Below, piece after piece: positions 1 to 5,659 of a stretch of 5,659 nucleotides of DNA. The position numbers and the translations under genes were made by a program. The notes under the pieces are model-generated. The model had not been told where the DNA came from. It searched no databases and saw nothing but the letters and a program-made list of their open reading frames with translations. Within the stretch, counting starts at the first letter, position 1. Each line of letters starts with the position of its first letter. This stretch comes from Marinospirillum sp. (GTDB lineage: Bacteria; Pseudomonadota; Gammaproteobacteria; Pseudomonadales; Halomonadaceae), in assembly GCA_007119985.1 (NCBI GenBank), contig SKOQ01000084.1, forward strand, positions 1 to 5,659, in the 5' to 3' direction.

Positions 1-1302
1 CTGCTTACAAAACACCTTAGAGTTACGCTGCCAGTTGTAGAGCGCCCGTCGGCTGGTGGGGAGATCTTCCACTGCGGCAGGCTCAAAACCACGCTCGATA
101 AACCAGTGTGCCGTTTGCGTGGTGAGTACAAACAACTGCATGATGCCGAGGCGTTTGGCAGACTTTTCGATCTGGGCCAGCAACCTGTCTCCACGTTGAC
201 CTTGGCGATATTCTGGGTCCACGACAACACAAGCTAGCTCAGCCTGCTGTTCATCTGGGTAGGGGTAGAGAGCGGCGCAGGCGATAATGCTGCCATCCAG
301 ATCAATCACTGTAAATCGATCAATCTCGGCCTCAAGCAGTTCGCGTGAGCGACGTACCAGCACTCCCTTTTCTTCGAGCGGTCTCAGTAAGGCGAGCAGC
401 CCCCCGACATCCTCGATTCTGGCTTGGCGCAGCGTTTCATAGCTGTACTGGGTGATCAAAGTCCCCGCACCTTCGCGTGTAAAAAGCTCTTCAAGCAGGC
501 TGCCTGAGTGCTGATAGCTCAATAGATGAGCACGCTTAACACCACGGCGGCAGGCCGTACAGGCCGCCTGTAGATGACGAGCAAGGCAGCCATGCTCAGG
601 GAGATCAGGCCAGTGCTCAGCTTCAAGAGGGGTGATATCGCGAATCAGCTGCCCCAGCGCATCATGCAAGCCTTCTGCTTTGCCCAGCAGCAGCAGCTTG
701 TCGGCTTTGAGTTCGATGGCCGCTGCTGTGGCCACTTCCTCGGCATCAAGATCAAAGGCTTCTCCGGTCGCGGAATAACCCAGCGGCGGTAAGAGCACGA
801 TATTGCCTTGATCCAGCAGCCGTTTTAAGGGCTCCACTTGAATCCGGCGTACCTCACCAGAAAAGTGGAAGTCCACGCCTTCACGCACGCCCAAGGGGCG
901 CGCCATCACCAGATTACCGCTGACCACCTGAACACCTTGATGCTGTAAGGAGGCTTGACTGAGGCTCATGCTGAGGCGGCGCTCTAGTTCGACGCGCAAG
1001 GTTCCCAGTGTTTGGATCAGTAGTGGCAGGCGGGGTGGATCAATCAGCAGGCGGCCTTGATGCTCTAGCCAAGGGAGGTGCTGCTCCTCAAGCGCTTGTG
1101 CTAATTGAGGGCGAGCACCAAAGGTGATCACCAGTTTGATGCCCAGTGAATAGAGGAGCGCTAAATCGGTCATCAGTTCGCGCTGAAAAGGAGGGATAAG
1201 AGCATCGCCTTCTAGGTGAACAACAAAAACGCGACCACGATGAGCGTGGATATAGGGTGCAGCCTGGCGGAACCAGTTGATTTCGGGAGTAACCTGAGAC
1301 AT
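1..1302 (-). CDS. argA: N-acetylglutamate synthase ArgA (3' end cut by window edge)
   Basis: ArgA catalyses the first step of arginine synthesis in the cytoplasm, transferring acetyl from acetyl-CoA to glutamate. The 434 visible codons show the classical fused layout. An amino-acid-kinase-like region spans about residues 20-275, with FGARPQL (61-67), SGEVRRI (148-154) and TGEAFNLDAEEVA (179-191). A GNAT acetyltransferase domain spans about 288-430, with the acetyl-CoA loop region DPEYRQGQRGDRLL (362-375) and TAHWFIERGFEP (397-408). The visible end, LYNWQRNSKVF (421-431), matches the usual family C-terminus, so only a few residues should be missing; family members are about 430-445 residues. 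The ATG at 1302 is well fixed: an in-frame TGA lies seven codons upstream with no other start between. The Shine-Dalgarno is poor (AAGATATGG region). In this family the kinase-like domain usually mediates arginine feedback inhibition; no ArgR box was recognised upstream. Confidence 0.96.
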   Translation of the reverse strand, partial: MSQVTPEINWFRQAAPYIHAHRGRVFVVHLEGDALIPPFQRELMTDLALLYSLGIKLVITFGARPQLAQALEEQHLPWLEHQGRLLIDPPRLPLLIQTLGTLRVELERRLSMSLSQASLQHQGVQVVSGNLVMARPLGVREGVDFHFSGEVRRIQVEPLKRLLDQGNIVLLPPLGYSATGEAFDLDAEEVATAAAIELKADKLLLLGKAEGLHDALGQLIRDITPLEAEHWPDLPEHGCLARHLQAACTACRRGVKRAHLLSYQHSGSLLEELFTREGAGTLITQYSYETLRQARIEDVGGLLALLRPLEEKGVLVRRSRELLEAEIDRFTVIDLDGSIIACAALYPYPDEQQAELACVVVDPEYRQGQRGDRLLAQIEKSAKRLGIMQLFVLTTQTAHWFIERGFEPAAVEDLPTSRRALYNWQRNSKVFCKQ

Positions 1303-1320
1303 AAGCCATATCTTGGTGAG

Positions 1321-1367
1321 TCAAAAATAAAAAAACCAAGACCAGAGCTTAACGCAAGGTCTTGGTT
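1321..1367 (-). terminator. Intrinsic terminator after the Na/Pi cotransporter gene
   Basis: On the minus strand a perfect 10-bp stem, AACCAAGACC (1367-1358) and GGTCTTGGTT (1343-1334), encloses a 14-nt loop and is followed at once by a T-rich tract (TTTTTATTTTTGA, 1333-1321). It begins 38 nt after the transporter stop codon, the normal place for its terminator. Only 19 nt separate the T-tract from the argA start codon. The plus strand has no T-tract after the stem, so the signal is directional. Confidence 0.9.
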
Positions 1368-1405
1368 GATCCTAGCTCAACGCACGGTGAGGTGCGATCA
1401 GATGC

Positions 1406-3169
1406 TTAAGATGAAGACGGGTTGACCGGCGTGAAGTGGCTGCCGACCAGACGTTTACTCTTTAAGCGGTGTCCAGAAGCCGACTCGTTGACATTAATGA
1501 CATGGTCACCGATACGCTCCATTCGATTGAGTAGATCAATAAAGACCACTCCGGCTCGTGGTGAGTAGTTGCCGTTTTCCAAGCGCATATAATGATTTTT
1601 ACGGAACTGATTGCGCAGCTTGTTGACTGTCTTCTCAAGCAAAATAGCTTCTTCCAGCTTCACTTGGCTGGGGTCTTTAGCGATATTTTGCTCCATATTG
1701 GCGACGGCTTTTTCTAGCGCTTCCATCATCACCTTAATCTCTTGGCTGGCATCTTCCGGCCAGTCAGCTTGGGACTCATGCAGGCGCTCTGTCAGCTTGG
1801 CGATTTGATGATAGATATCGCCAATGCGCTCAAGGTCATTGATCATGCTTTGCATATTACGGATGCGTTCAGTGAGATTGCGCTCAAGATGACTGCGCTC
1901 TGAGATACGCACCAGATAATCCGAAATTTCTATTTCGAGCTGATCGGTGGCTTTTTCAAGCTTGCGCACTTTTTTACGCAGTTTTTCGACATCCACATTG
2001 GGGTCAAATAACAGCTGGCGAACCTGCTCATGCATCTGCACGATGATTTGTGCAAACTGTTGGATTTCTTTTTGCGCCTGTTCAACAGAAAGTAGCGGAG
2101 AAGTCATGACGCCGGTGCTGATATGGCGCAGGTGAAACTCATCGTCTTCGCCGCCTCGATCTGGCTGAATATACTCGACGAACCTGACTATATAGGGCAC
2201 AAGCGCAAACAAAAGGATGACGTTCAAGACATTAAAACTGGTATGGAAGAGCGATAGAGCCAAGGTGGCATTGGAACGCGCCTCTGGATCACCGCTGAGT
2301 ACCGAAATGCTGCTTTCGGTGACGGACATCACCACCCAATCAATCAAATGCAAAGCAGGGTAGATCAAGGCCAGCATCCAGATCACACCCAATATATTGA
2401 AGAAGAAGTGGAAGCGCGCTGAGCGTTTAGCATGCACATTCCCCACCAAGGCCGCGATATTCGCGGTGACTGTGGTGCCGATGTTTTCACCCAGAATCAT
2501 CGCGGCGGCAATCGGGAAGGAGACCCAGCCCTCAAACAACATCACTAGTGTGATGGCGGTGGCAGCAGAAGAAGATTGTGTCAGTAGGGTTAAAATGGTG
2601 CCGACCAGCACAAACAGCAGCAAAGAGAGAAAGCCGTAATCAGTAAAGGCATCTAAAAAGGCAAACATTTCTGGATTGTTGTTGATATCCGGTACGGCAC
2701 CTTTGATAAACTCCAACCCGATAAACAGAATCCCGAATCCGACCATGGCTTCGGCGATATTGCGCCAGCGCGCATTTTTGGAGAATAAGAAGGCAAAAAA
2801 GATGCCGATGACGGCCAAAGCAATGGGTGTGATTTGGAACTTAAAGCCGAATAGCGCGACCAGCCAGGCCGTGAGTGTGGTGCCGATATTGGCCCCCATG
2901 ATGACGCCAGTGGATTGTACAAAGCTCATCAAACCAGCATTGACAAAGCTGACAGCCATCACCGTGGTCGTGGTGGAGGATTGCGTAATGGCGGTGGTGG
3001 CAAAGCCGGTCAGCACGCCAGTAAAGCGATTGCGTGTCATCCCGCTGAGAATGCCTTTGAGGCGGTTTCCAGCGATTTTTTGCAGGCCTTCGCTGAAAAT
3101 TTTCATCCCGAAAATGAAAATACCAAGCGAGCCGATCAGCTGGAGAAAGTCAAAGAGCGAGTAAGACAT
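1406..3169 (-). CDS. Na+/phosphate cotransporter family protein with C-terminal PhoU-like domain (NptA/YjbB type)
   Basis: An inner-membrane carrier predicted to couple phosphate movement to sodium. The membrane half (about residues 1-330) has the two repeats of the Na/Pi cotransporter family: TQSSTTTT (62-69) with GANIGTT (92-98), and TQSSSAAT (197-204) with GENIGTT (227-233). These repeated QSS motifs are the family's substrate/ion-site hallmark. Around them lie roughly 8-10 hydrophobic segments. The cytoplasmic tail (about 360-565) is helical and charged and carries two PhoU-type metal-binding signatures, NDLERIGD (444-451) and NRMERIGDH (548-556). At 587 residues it is somewhat longer than E. 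coli YjbB, which has the same architecture and has been linked to phosphate export, so the direction of transport here is uncertain. The ATG at 3169 is preceded by AAGGTG at a 4-nt spacing. The gene is divergent from the CYTH/CHAD gene and has its own terminator. Confidence 0.93.
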   Translation of the reverse strand: MSYSLFDFLQLIGSLGIFIFGMKIFSEGLQKIAGNRLKGILSGMTRNRFTGVLTGFATTAITQSSTTTTVMAVSFVNAGLMSFVQSTGVIMGANIGTTLTAWLVALFGFKFQITPIALAVIGIFFAFLFSKNARWRNIAEAMVGFGILFIGLEFIKGAVPDINNNPEMFAFLDAFTDYGFLSLLLFVLVGTILTLLTQSSSAATAITLVMLFEGWVSFPIAAAMILGENIGTTVTANIAALVGNVHAKRSARFHFFFNILGVIWMLALIYPALHLIDWVVMSVTESSISVLSGDPEARSNATLALSLFHTSFNVLNVILLFALVPYIVRFVEYIQPDRGGEDDEFHLRHISTGVMTSPLLSVEQAQKEIQQFAQIIVQMHEQVRQLLFDPNVDVEKLRKKVRKLEKATDQLEIEISDYLVRISERSHLERNLTERIRNMQSMINDLERIGDIYHQIAKLTERLHESQADWPEDASQEIKVMMEALEKAVANMEQNIAKDPSQVKLEEAILLEKTVNKLRNQFRKNHYMRLENGNYSPRAGVVFIDLLNRMERIGDHVINVNESASGHRLKSKRLVGSHFTPVNPSSS

Positions 3170-3252
3170 AAGTCACCTTGGCTAGTGCTGTGTGAAACAA
3201 AAGGGAGTAGCTGCTCGTCTTGATGACAAAAGCATGAGTTTTTTCTGGCGCG

Positions 3253-3258
3253 ATTATA
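3253..3258 (-). promoter_or_regulatory. Candidate -10 element for the Na/Pi cotransporter gene
   Basis: The minus strand reads a perfect TATAAT here, preceded by a T-rich stretch and an AATTTCGT spacer. No good -35 hexamer stands at 16-18 nt; the position is occupied by a run of T. A start about 7 nt downstream would give a leader of about 75 nt ending in the AAGGTG Shine-Dalgarno. The hexamer is clear but promoter activity is inferred. Confidence 0.5.
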
Positions 3259-3271
3259 ACGAAATTCTGAC

Positions 3272-3309
3272 AAAAAAAAGTAAAAGTGTGCTGTATCTGT
3301 AGCACACTT
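3272..3309 (-). repeat. 9-bp inverted repeat followed by minus-strand T-tract (terminator-like hairpin or operator)
   Basis: AAGTGTGCT (3284-3292) and AGCACACTT (3301-3309) form a perfect 9-bp dyad around an 8-nt loop. Read on the minus strand, the second arm is followed by TTACTTTTTTTT, which looks like a rho-independent terminator, although the stem has only four G/C pairs. No gene ends upstream of it on that strand. It also lies just upstream of the transporter's -10, where a regulator could bind. The dyad is certain; its role is not. Confidence 0.6.
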
Positions 3310-3340
3310 CTTCTGAACGAAAGCGAAGCGGACCGGATTT

Positions 3341-3349
3341 TGCTAAAAA
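3341..3349 (+). promoter_or_regulatory. Weak candidate extended -10 for the CYTH/CHAD gene
   Basis: TGCTAAAAA has the TGn extension followed by a hexamer matching TATAAT at four of six positions. No -35 is recognisable at the right distance. A start near 3356 would give a leader of about 36 nt. This is the best plus-strand candidate seen close to the gene, but it is weak; TATAAC at 3255-3260 is an alternative farther upstream. Confidence 0.25.
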
Positions 3350-3380
3350 ATTGTCGGAAACCCCCCATTTAAAGAGCAAA

Positions 3381-3385
3381 AGGAG
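3381..3385 (+). promoter_or_regulatory. Strong Shine-Dalgarno fixing the GTG start of the CYTH/CHAD gene
   Basis: AGGAG lies 6 nt before GTG at 3392. No in-frame ATG lies between the preceding sequence and this codon, and the encoded protein begins with the family's N-terminal MGQEIELK, so the GTG is well supported as the true start. Confidence 0.85.
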
Positions 3386-3391
3386 CACTCG

Positions 3392-4831
3392 GTGGGCCAA
3401 GAAATAGAACTCAAATGTCGCTTTCAAGCTGAAGATTTAACACGGCTTCTGGCGCTGCTCACTGAACGAGGCGAAGCACAGCCCAGTGTGAGGCTGTTGG
3501 AAAACATCTACTTTGACACTTCGCAACGTGATTTGAACCGCCAGCGCATGGCCTTGCGTTTACGAAAGGTCGGTGATCGCTGGCTGCAAACCCTCAAAAC
3601 CGCAGGGCAGATTGAGGGCGCTTTGACGCAGCGTGGAGAGTGGGAGGTACCGGTGGCTGGGGCGCAGCTGGAGCTTGACGCTCTACCCGAACTGCCGCTG
3701 ACAGGCGGATGGCAGGCGCAGTTGGCTCCCGTTTTTCACACAGATTTTACGCGCTATGCTTGGCAAATTGATTGGCCCTTGGCCAATGGCCGCTCGACTC
3801 GCCTTGAATTGGCTGCTGATATCGGTGAAGTTCGTTTGCCAGCGGCTTCCACAACGCGTGTGCAGGGCTTAGCTGAACTGGAGTTTGAACTGATCAGTGG
3901 CCCAGAAGAGGGGCTCTTTGCCTGCGCTCGTTATTTGGCGCAGCATCTGGTTTTGCACCCTGCTGTGGCGAGTAAGGCCTTGCGTGGCTGGTGGCTGGCG
4001 GATGCCTCCCTCTCCCCTTTAGCGCAGACTCAATGGATACAGTTGGAGCATCTAGAGGCCTTGCAGCCTCAGCCTCTTTTGCAGTGGGCAGGGCAGGCGG
4101 TGCATGCTTGGCTCTTGGGGCGCGAGTTTGCTCACCTGAGCGCGGATGAAACAGCCGGTGTGCTGGCTTATCGTCAGCTACTGGGGGCACAGGCGATGCT
4201 GGCACTGAGTCAGTGGTTGGCTGCTGGTAGTGCGCCCTATGCCGTGCGCCGGGCCGTGCATCAACTGGTGCAAGCGTTTCAACCTTGGGTGCTCAGCTAT
4301 TGGCGAGATCAAGCCTTGCATCGTTTGCCTTTAGAAGGCCGCGATGCAGACTGGCGTCAGCAGCAACTGGGTTATCGCCAGCGTCGGACAGAACAGCGGG
4401 CCCTAGAGTCCTCGCTCAAGCTAGGGCAGTGGAGTCTTCAGCTTGTGCAGCATCTTAGCCTGCGGTCCTTTGAGGCCGCTGATTGGACTGTGGCGCGCTC
4501 CTTGAGTGCGAACGACCTATTAAAAGCAGCCCGCGCCCACCTGCGTTTACCGCGTCAACCTATGCATGCTGCAGGCTGGATTACCCGTTACCCAGCCTTG
4601 GTGCGCCTTGGGCTTCTCTTGCAGTCTCTTTGTCCCGAGGCCAATCAAGACCGACAGCGAGTGGAGGCCATGCTCGAAGACATAGGTGAGCTTAGCGGTT
4701 TGGAGCAACTGCTCGTCGGCGATTTTGCAACACCGGTGGGTGGCCAATGCTGGGCAAGAAGGCGGCAGGAACTCCTGCTGCGTTTAGGGCGTCAGGCACA
4801 GGCATTAGGCACGGCAGTAGCGCACGTCTAG
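3392..4831 (+). CDS. ygiF: CYTH/CHAD domain protein, YgiF-like inorganic triphosphatase
   Basis: Predicted cytoplasmic, metal-dependent enzyme that hydrolyses inorganic triphosphate to PPi and Pi, as known for E. coli YgiF. The N-terminal CYTH domain (about residues 1-200) is intact: the ExExK signature EIELK (4-8), NIYFDT (38-43), LRLRK (55-59), TLKT (67-70), RGEWE (81-85), LELAADIGEVR (138-148), the acidic strand ELEFEL (162-167) and SKALRG (194-199). These supply the acidic and basic residues lining the triphosphate tunnel. The C-terminal region (about 215-475) resembles a CHAD domain but is degenerate: the usual HxxR...RR helix aligns with L258, R261, G265 and A266, while a YWRD motif (303-306) remains. 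At 479 residues it is longer than E. coli YgiF (about 433). It starts at GTG and has a strong Shine-Dalgarno. It is divergent from the phosphate transporter, fitting a phosphate-related job. CYTH is certain; exact substrate is inferred. Confidence 0.88.
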   Translation: MGQEIELKCRFQAEDLTRLLALLTERGEAQPSVRLLENIYFDTSQRDLNRQRMALRLRKVGDRWLQTLKTAGQIEGALTQRGEWEVPVAGAQLELDALPELPLTGGWQAQLAPVFHTDFTRYAWQIDWPLANGRSTRLELAADIGEVRLPAASTTRVQGLAELEFELISGPEEGLFACARYLAQHLVLHPAVASKALRGWWLADASLSPLAQTQWIQLEHLEALQPQPLLQWAGQAVHAWLLGREFAHLSADETAGVLAYRQLLGAQAMLALSQWLAAGSAPYAVRRAVHQLVQAFQPWVLSYWRDQALHRLPLEGRDADWRQQQLGYRQRRTEQRALESSLKLGQWSLQLVQHLSLRSFEAADWTVARSLSANDLLKAARAHLRLPRQPMHAAGWITRYPALVRLGLLLQSLCPEANQDRQRVEAMLEDIGELSGLEQLLVGDFATPVGGQCWARRRQELLLRLGRQAQALGTAVAHV

Positions 4832-4922
4832 GGTTTAGACTTTAGTCGAGAGGGTGGCCGGAGTGATATTGACAGCCCTAGTGAAGCGTGCGAGTCTGCG
4901 CCAAGCGGCAGCTACACCCAAG

Positions 4923-4988
4923 GCCAAGACTTTAGAGTTGAGGTTGAAAACGGAGTTCCGCCGCGAACAATAAAAAATGAGTCTTGGC
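4923..4988. repeat. 9-bp inverted repeat enclosing the candidate porin promoter
   Basis: GCCAAGACT (4923-4931) and AGTCTTGGC (4980-4988) are perfect complements separated by 48 nt. Neither strand shows a T-tract directly after the second arm, so it is not an ordinary terminator. The candidate -35 and -10 lie between the arms, and the right arm would fall at the start of the transcript. It could be paired operator half-sites or chance. Confidence 0.5.
4944..4971 (+). promoter_or_regulatory. Candidate sigma70-type promoter of the porin gene
   Basis: TTGAAA (4944-4949, five of six to the -35 consensus) is followed after 16 nt by AACAAT (4966-4971, four of six to the -10 consensus). Transcription would begin near 4978, giving a leader of about 45 nt that ends with AAAAGG and a 9-nt gap to the ATG. 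Spacing is acceptable; assignment is by eye. Confidence 0.45.
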
Positions 4989-5022
4989 TCAGCCCAAATA
5001 AAAAAACAAAAGGTAAATTCCT

Positions 5023-5659
5023 ATGAAATTGCGTCACAAGCTCGCAGGTACTGTTGCTCTTCCTCTCGCTCTGGCCGTTGCTGCCTCCACTGCTACAGCC
5101 GCCACTATTTTTGAAAATGACCAGCACCGGGTGAATTTTGGTGGTTTTGTGGCCGCACAAGCCAACTGGACGATTTTTGATGATGCTGCTGGTCAGGACA
5201 GCGATATTGATTATGGTATGAGCCTAGGGACATCACGGATGAACCTGTCTTATACGCGCCAAACAGAAGGCGGTCCGATCACTATCTTGTTTGAAAATGA
5301 TTTTAATGGCCCAAGTGGTAGCAACTACCGTCTGCGTCATGCAGCGATTATGTGGGATGGTTGGGTGGCTGGTTATACCTGGTCGGGAGCAGCTAACCTG
5401 ACGGGTCTGGGTGAAACGATTGATGCTGCAGGTACAGCCAATACTTCGGCTATGGCACAGCGTACAGCGGTTTTGGGTCGCAATATTTCTGTAGCTGAAG
5501 GTATGACTGTGGGTGTGTTCTTGGAAGATCGTACTCACGGCTTTACCACGGCGGCAGGCAAAACAAATCGCGCTGCTAACACAGCACTTCCTGATGCTGT
5601 CGTGAACTTCCGTGCTAATTTGGGCGCTACCCAGCTATTTGGTGCGGCTAGCCTGCTGC
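5023..5659 (+). CDS. Outer-membrane porin, DcaP-like (3' end cut by window edge)
   Basis: The first 212 codons of an exported beta-barrel protein. Residues 1-26 form a Sec signal peptide: basic start MKLRHK, a hydrophobic core rich in Ala, Leu and Val, and an AxA site at ATA (24-26), with cleavage probably before residue 27. The rest alternates polar and hydrophobic residues with Gly-rich turns and aromatic girdle residues, as expected of transmembrane beta strands. Segments such as NFGGFVAAQANW, LFENDFNG, NYRLRHAAIMWDGWVAGYTWS and the following Gly-Glu-Thr-Ile-Asp stretch resemble the DcaP family of trimeric porins, where an EgDF strand is followed by an RLRHA...GqtWS pair. DcaP proteins are linked to uptake of small dicarboxylates and other compounds, but the substrate here cannot be told. 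There is no coiled coil between signal peptide and barrel. Start choice: ATG after AAAAGG. Porin is sure; the subfamily is likely. Confidence 0.85.
   Translation, partial: MKLRHKLAGTVALPLALAVAASTATAATIFENDQHRVNFGGFVAAQANWTIFDDAAGQDSDIDYGMSLGTSRMNLSYTRQTEGGPITILFENDFNGPSGSNYRLRHAAIMWDGWVAGYTWSGAANLTGLGETIDAAGTANTSAMAQRTAVLGRNISVAEGMTVGVFLEDRTHGFTTAAGKTNRAANTALPDAVVNFRANLGATQLFGAASLL

Larger units (their letters stand above)
4832..5022. other. Non-coding spacer between the CYTH/CHAD gene and the porin gene
   Basis: No coding region is seen. The only hairpin near the CYTH/CHAD stop is GTCTA (4826-4830) and TAGAC (4836-4840), five base pairs with no real T-tract, so termination there is unproven. 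AGACTTTAG occurs twice as a direct repeat (4837-4845 and 4927-4935), each followed by a loosely similar GAG-containing stretch. The right part carries the porin promoter candidate, an inverted repeat and an A-rich ribosome-binding region. Confidence 0.7.

Noticed and set aside
687..700. Short run of CAG repeats (CTG on the coding strand)
   Set aside because: Simply encodes four leucines in a normal ArgA strand (KLLLLGK); no evidence of a functional microsatellite.
574..792. Open frame of 72 codons on the plus strand
   Set aside because: Antisense to argA, whose motifs across this stretch are intact; no separate gene is needed.
1366..1380. Imperfect dyad TTGATCCTAGCTCAA before argA as an operator
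   Set aside because: The outer TTGA/TCAA and one C-G pair match, but inner positions do not, and it does not resemble the ArgR box; chance is likely.
2676..3164. Open frame of 162 codons on the plus strand
   Set aside because: Lies entirely antisense to the well-supported Na/Pi cotransporter; its composition reads as the complement of membrane segments and it resembles no family.
3257..3273. Possible PHO box on the minus strand (TTGTCAG, 4 nt, TCGTTAT)
   Set aside because: Only about 9 of 14 repeat positions fit from memory of the PhoB consensus, and it abuts and overlaps the -10 instead of lying about 10 bp upstream as in known Pho promoters.
3894..4205. Open frame of 103 codons on the minus strand
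   Set aside because: Antisense shadow inside the CYTH/CHAD gene with Pro/Arg/Ala-rich low-information sequence.
4826..4840. Hairpin GTCTA/TAGAC overlapping the CYTH/CHAD stop as a terminator
   Set aside because: Only five A/T-leaning base pairs, no T-tract beyond three bases, and it includes the stop codon.
1..5659. Mobile elements, CRISPR array, tRNA/rRNA, phage or toxin-antitoxin genes
   Set aside because: Looked for on both strands; no transposase, regularly spaced repeats, RNA gene folds or target-site duplications were seen.

Overview
The window looks like ordinary chromosomal core DNA from a gammaproteobacterium, probably of the Pseudomonadales/Oceanospirillales type. The evidence is a classical fused ArgA (amino-acid kinase fold plus GNAT domain), a YgiF-like CYTH/CHAD triphosphatase, a Na/Pi cotransporter with a PhoU-like tail, and a porin resembling the DcaP family. 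The placement rests on family recognition by eye; no search was run.

Layout. Positions 1-1302 (minus) hold argA, whose last codons and stop lie just beyond the left edge. A clear intrinsic terminator for the next gene sits at 1321-1367, only 19 nt before the argA start. Positions 1406-3169 (minus) encode the Na/Pi cotransporter. A 222-nt divergent spacer (3170-3391) has a consensus-like -10 for the transporter, a 9-bp inverted repeat followed by a T-tract on the minus strand, and a strong Shine-Dalgarno for the next gene. Positions 3392-4831 (plus, GTG start) encode the CYTH/CHAD protein. A 191-nt spacer (4832-5022) carries a candidate promoter lying between the arms of a 9-bp inverted repeat. 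From 5023 to the right edge (plus) runs the first 212 codons of an outer-membrane porin with a signal peptide.

Working together. The transporter and the CYTH protein are transcribed divergently and both deal with phosphate: one moves Pi across the inner membrane, and the other is predicted to hydrolyse inorganic triphosphate to PPi and Pi. A shared role in phosphate homeostasis is plausible but inferred. ArgA begins arginine synthesis and appears to be only a neighbour. The porin may admit small solutes; its substrate cannot be read from the sequence.

I found no mobile element, CRISPR array, tRNA, rRNA or defence system, and no convincing new system. The most interesting material is in the spacers: the terminator crowding argA with a third competing arm, the wrongly oriented terminator-like hairpin in the divergent spacer, and the recurring CCAAGAC/GTCTTGG pairs. 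The loss of basic residues in the CHAD half is the main protein-level oddity.
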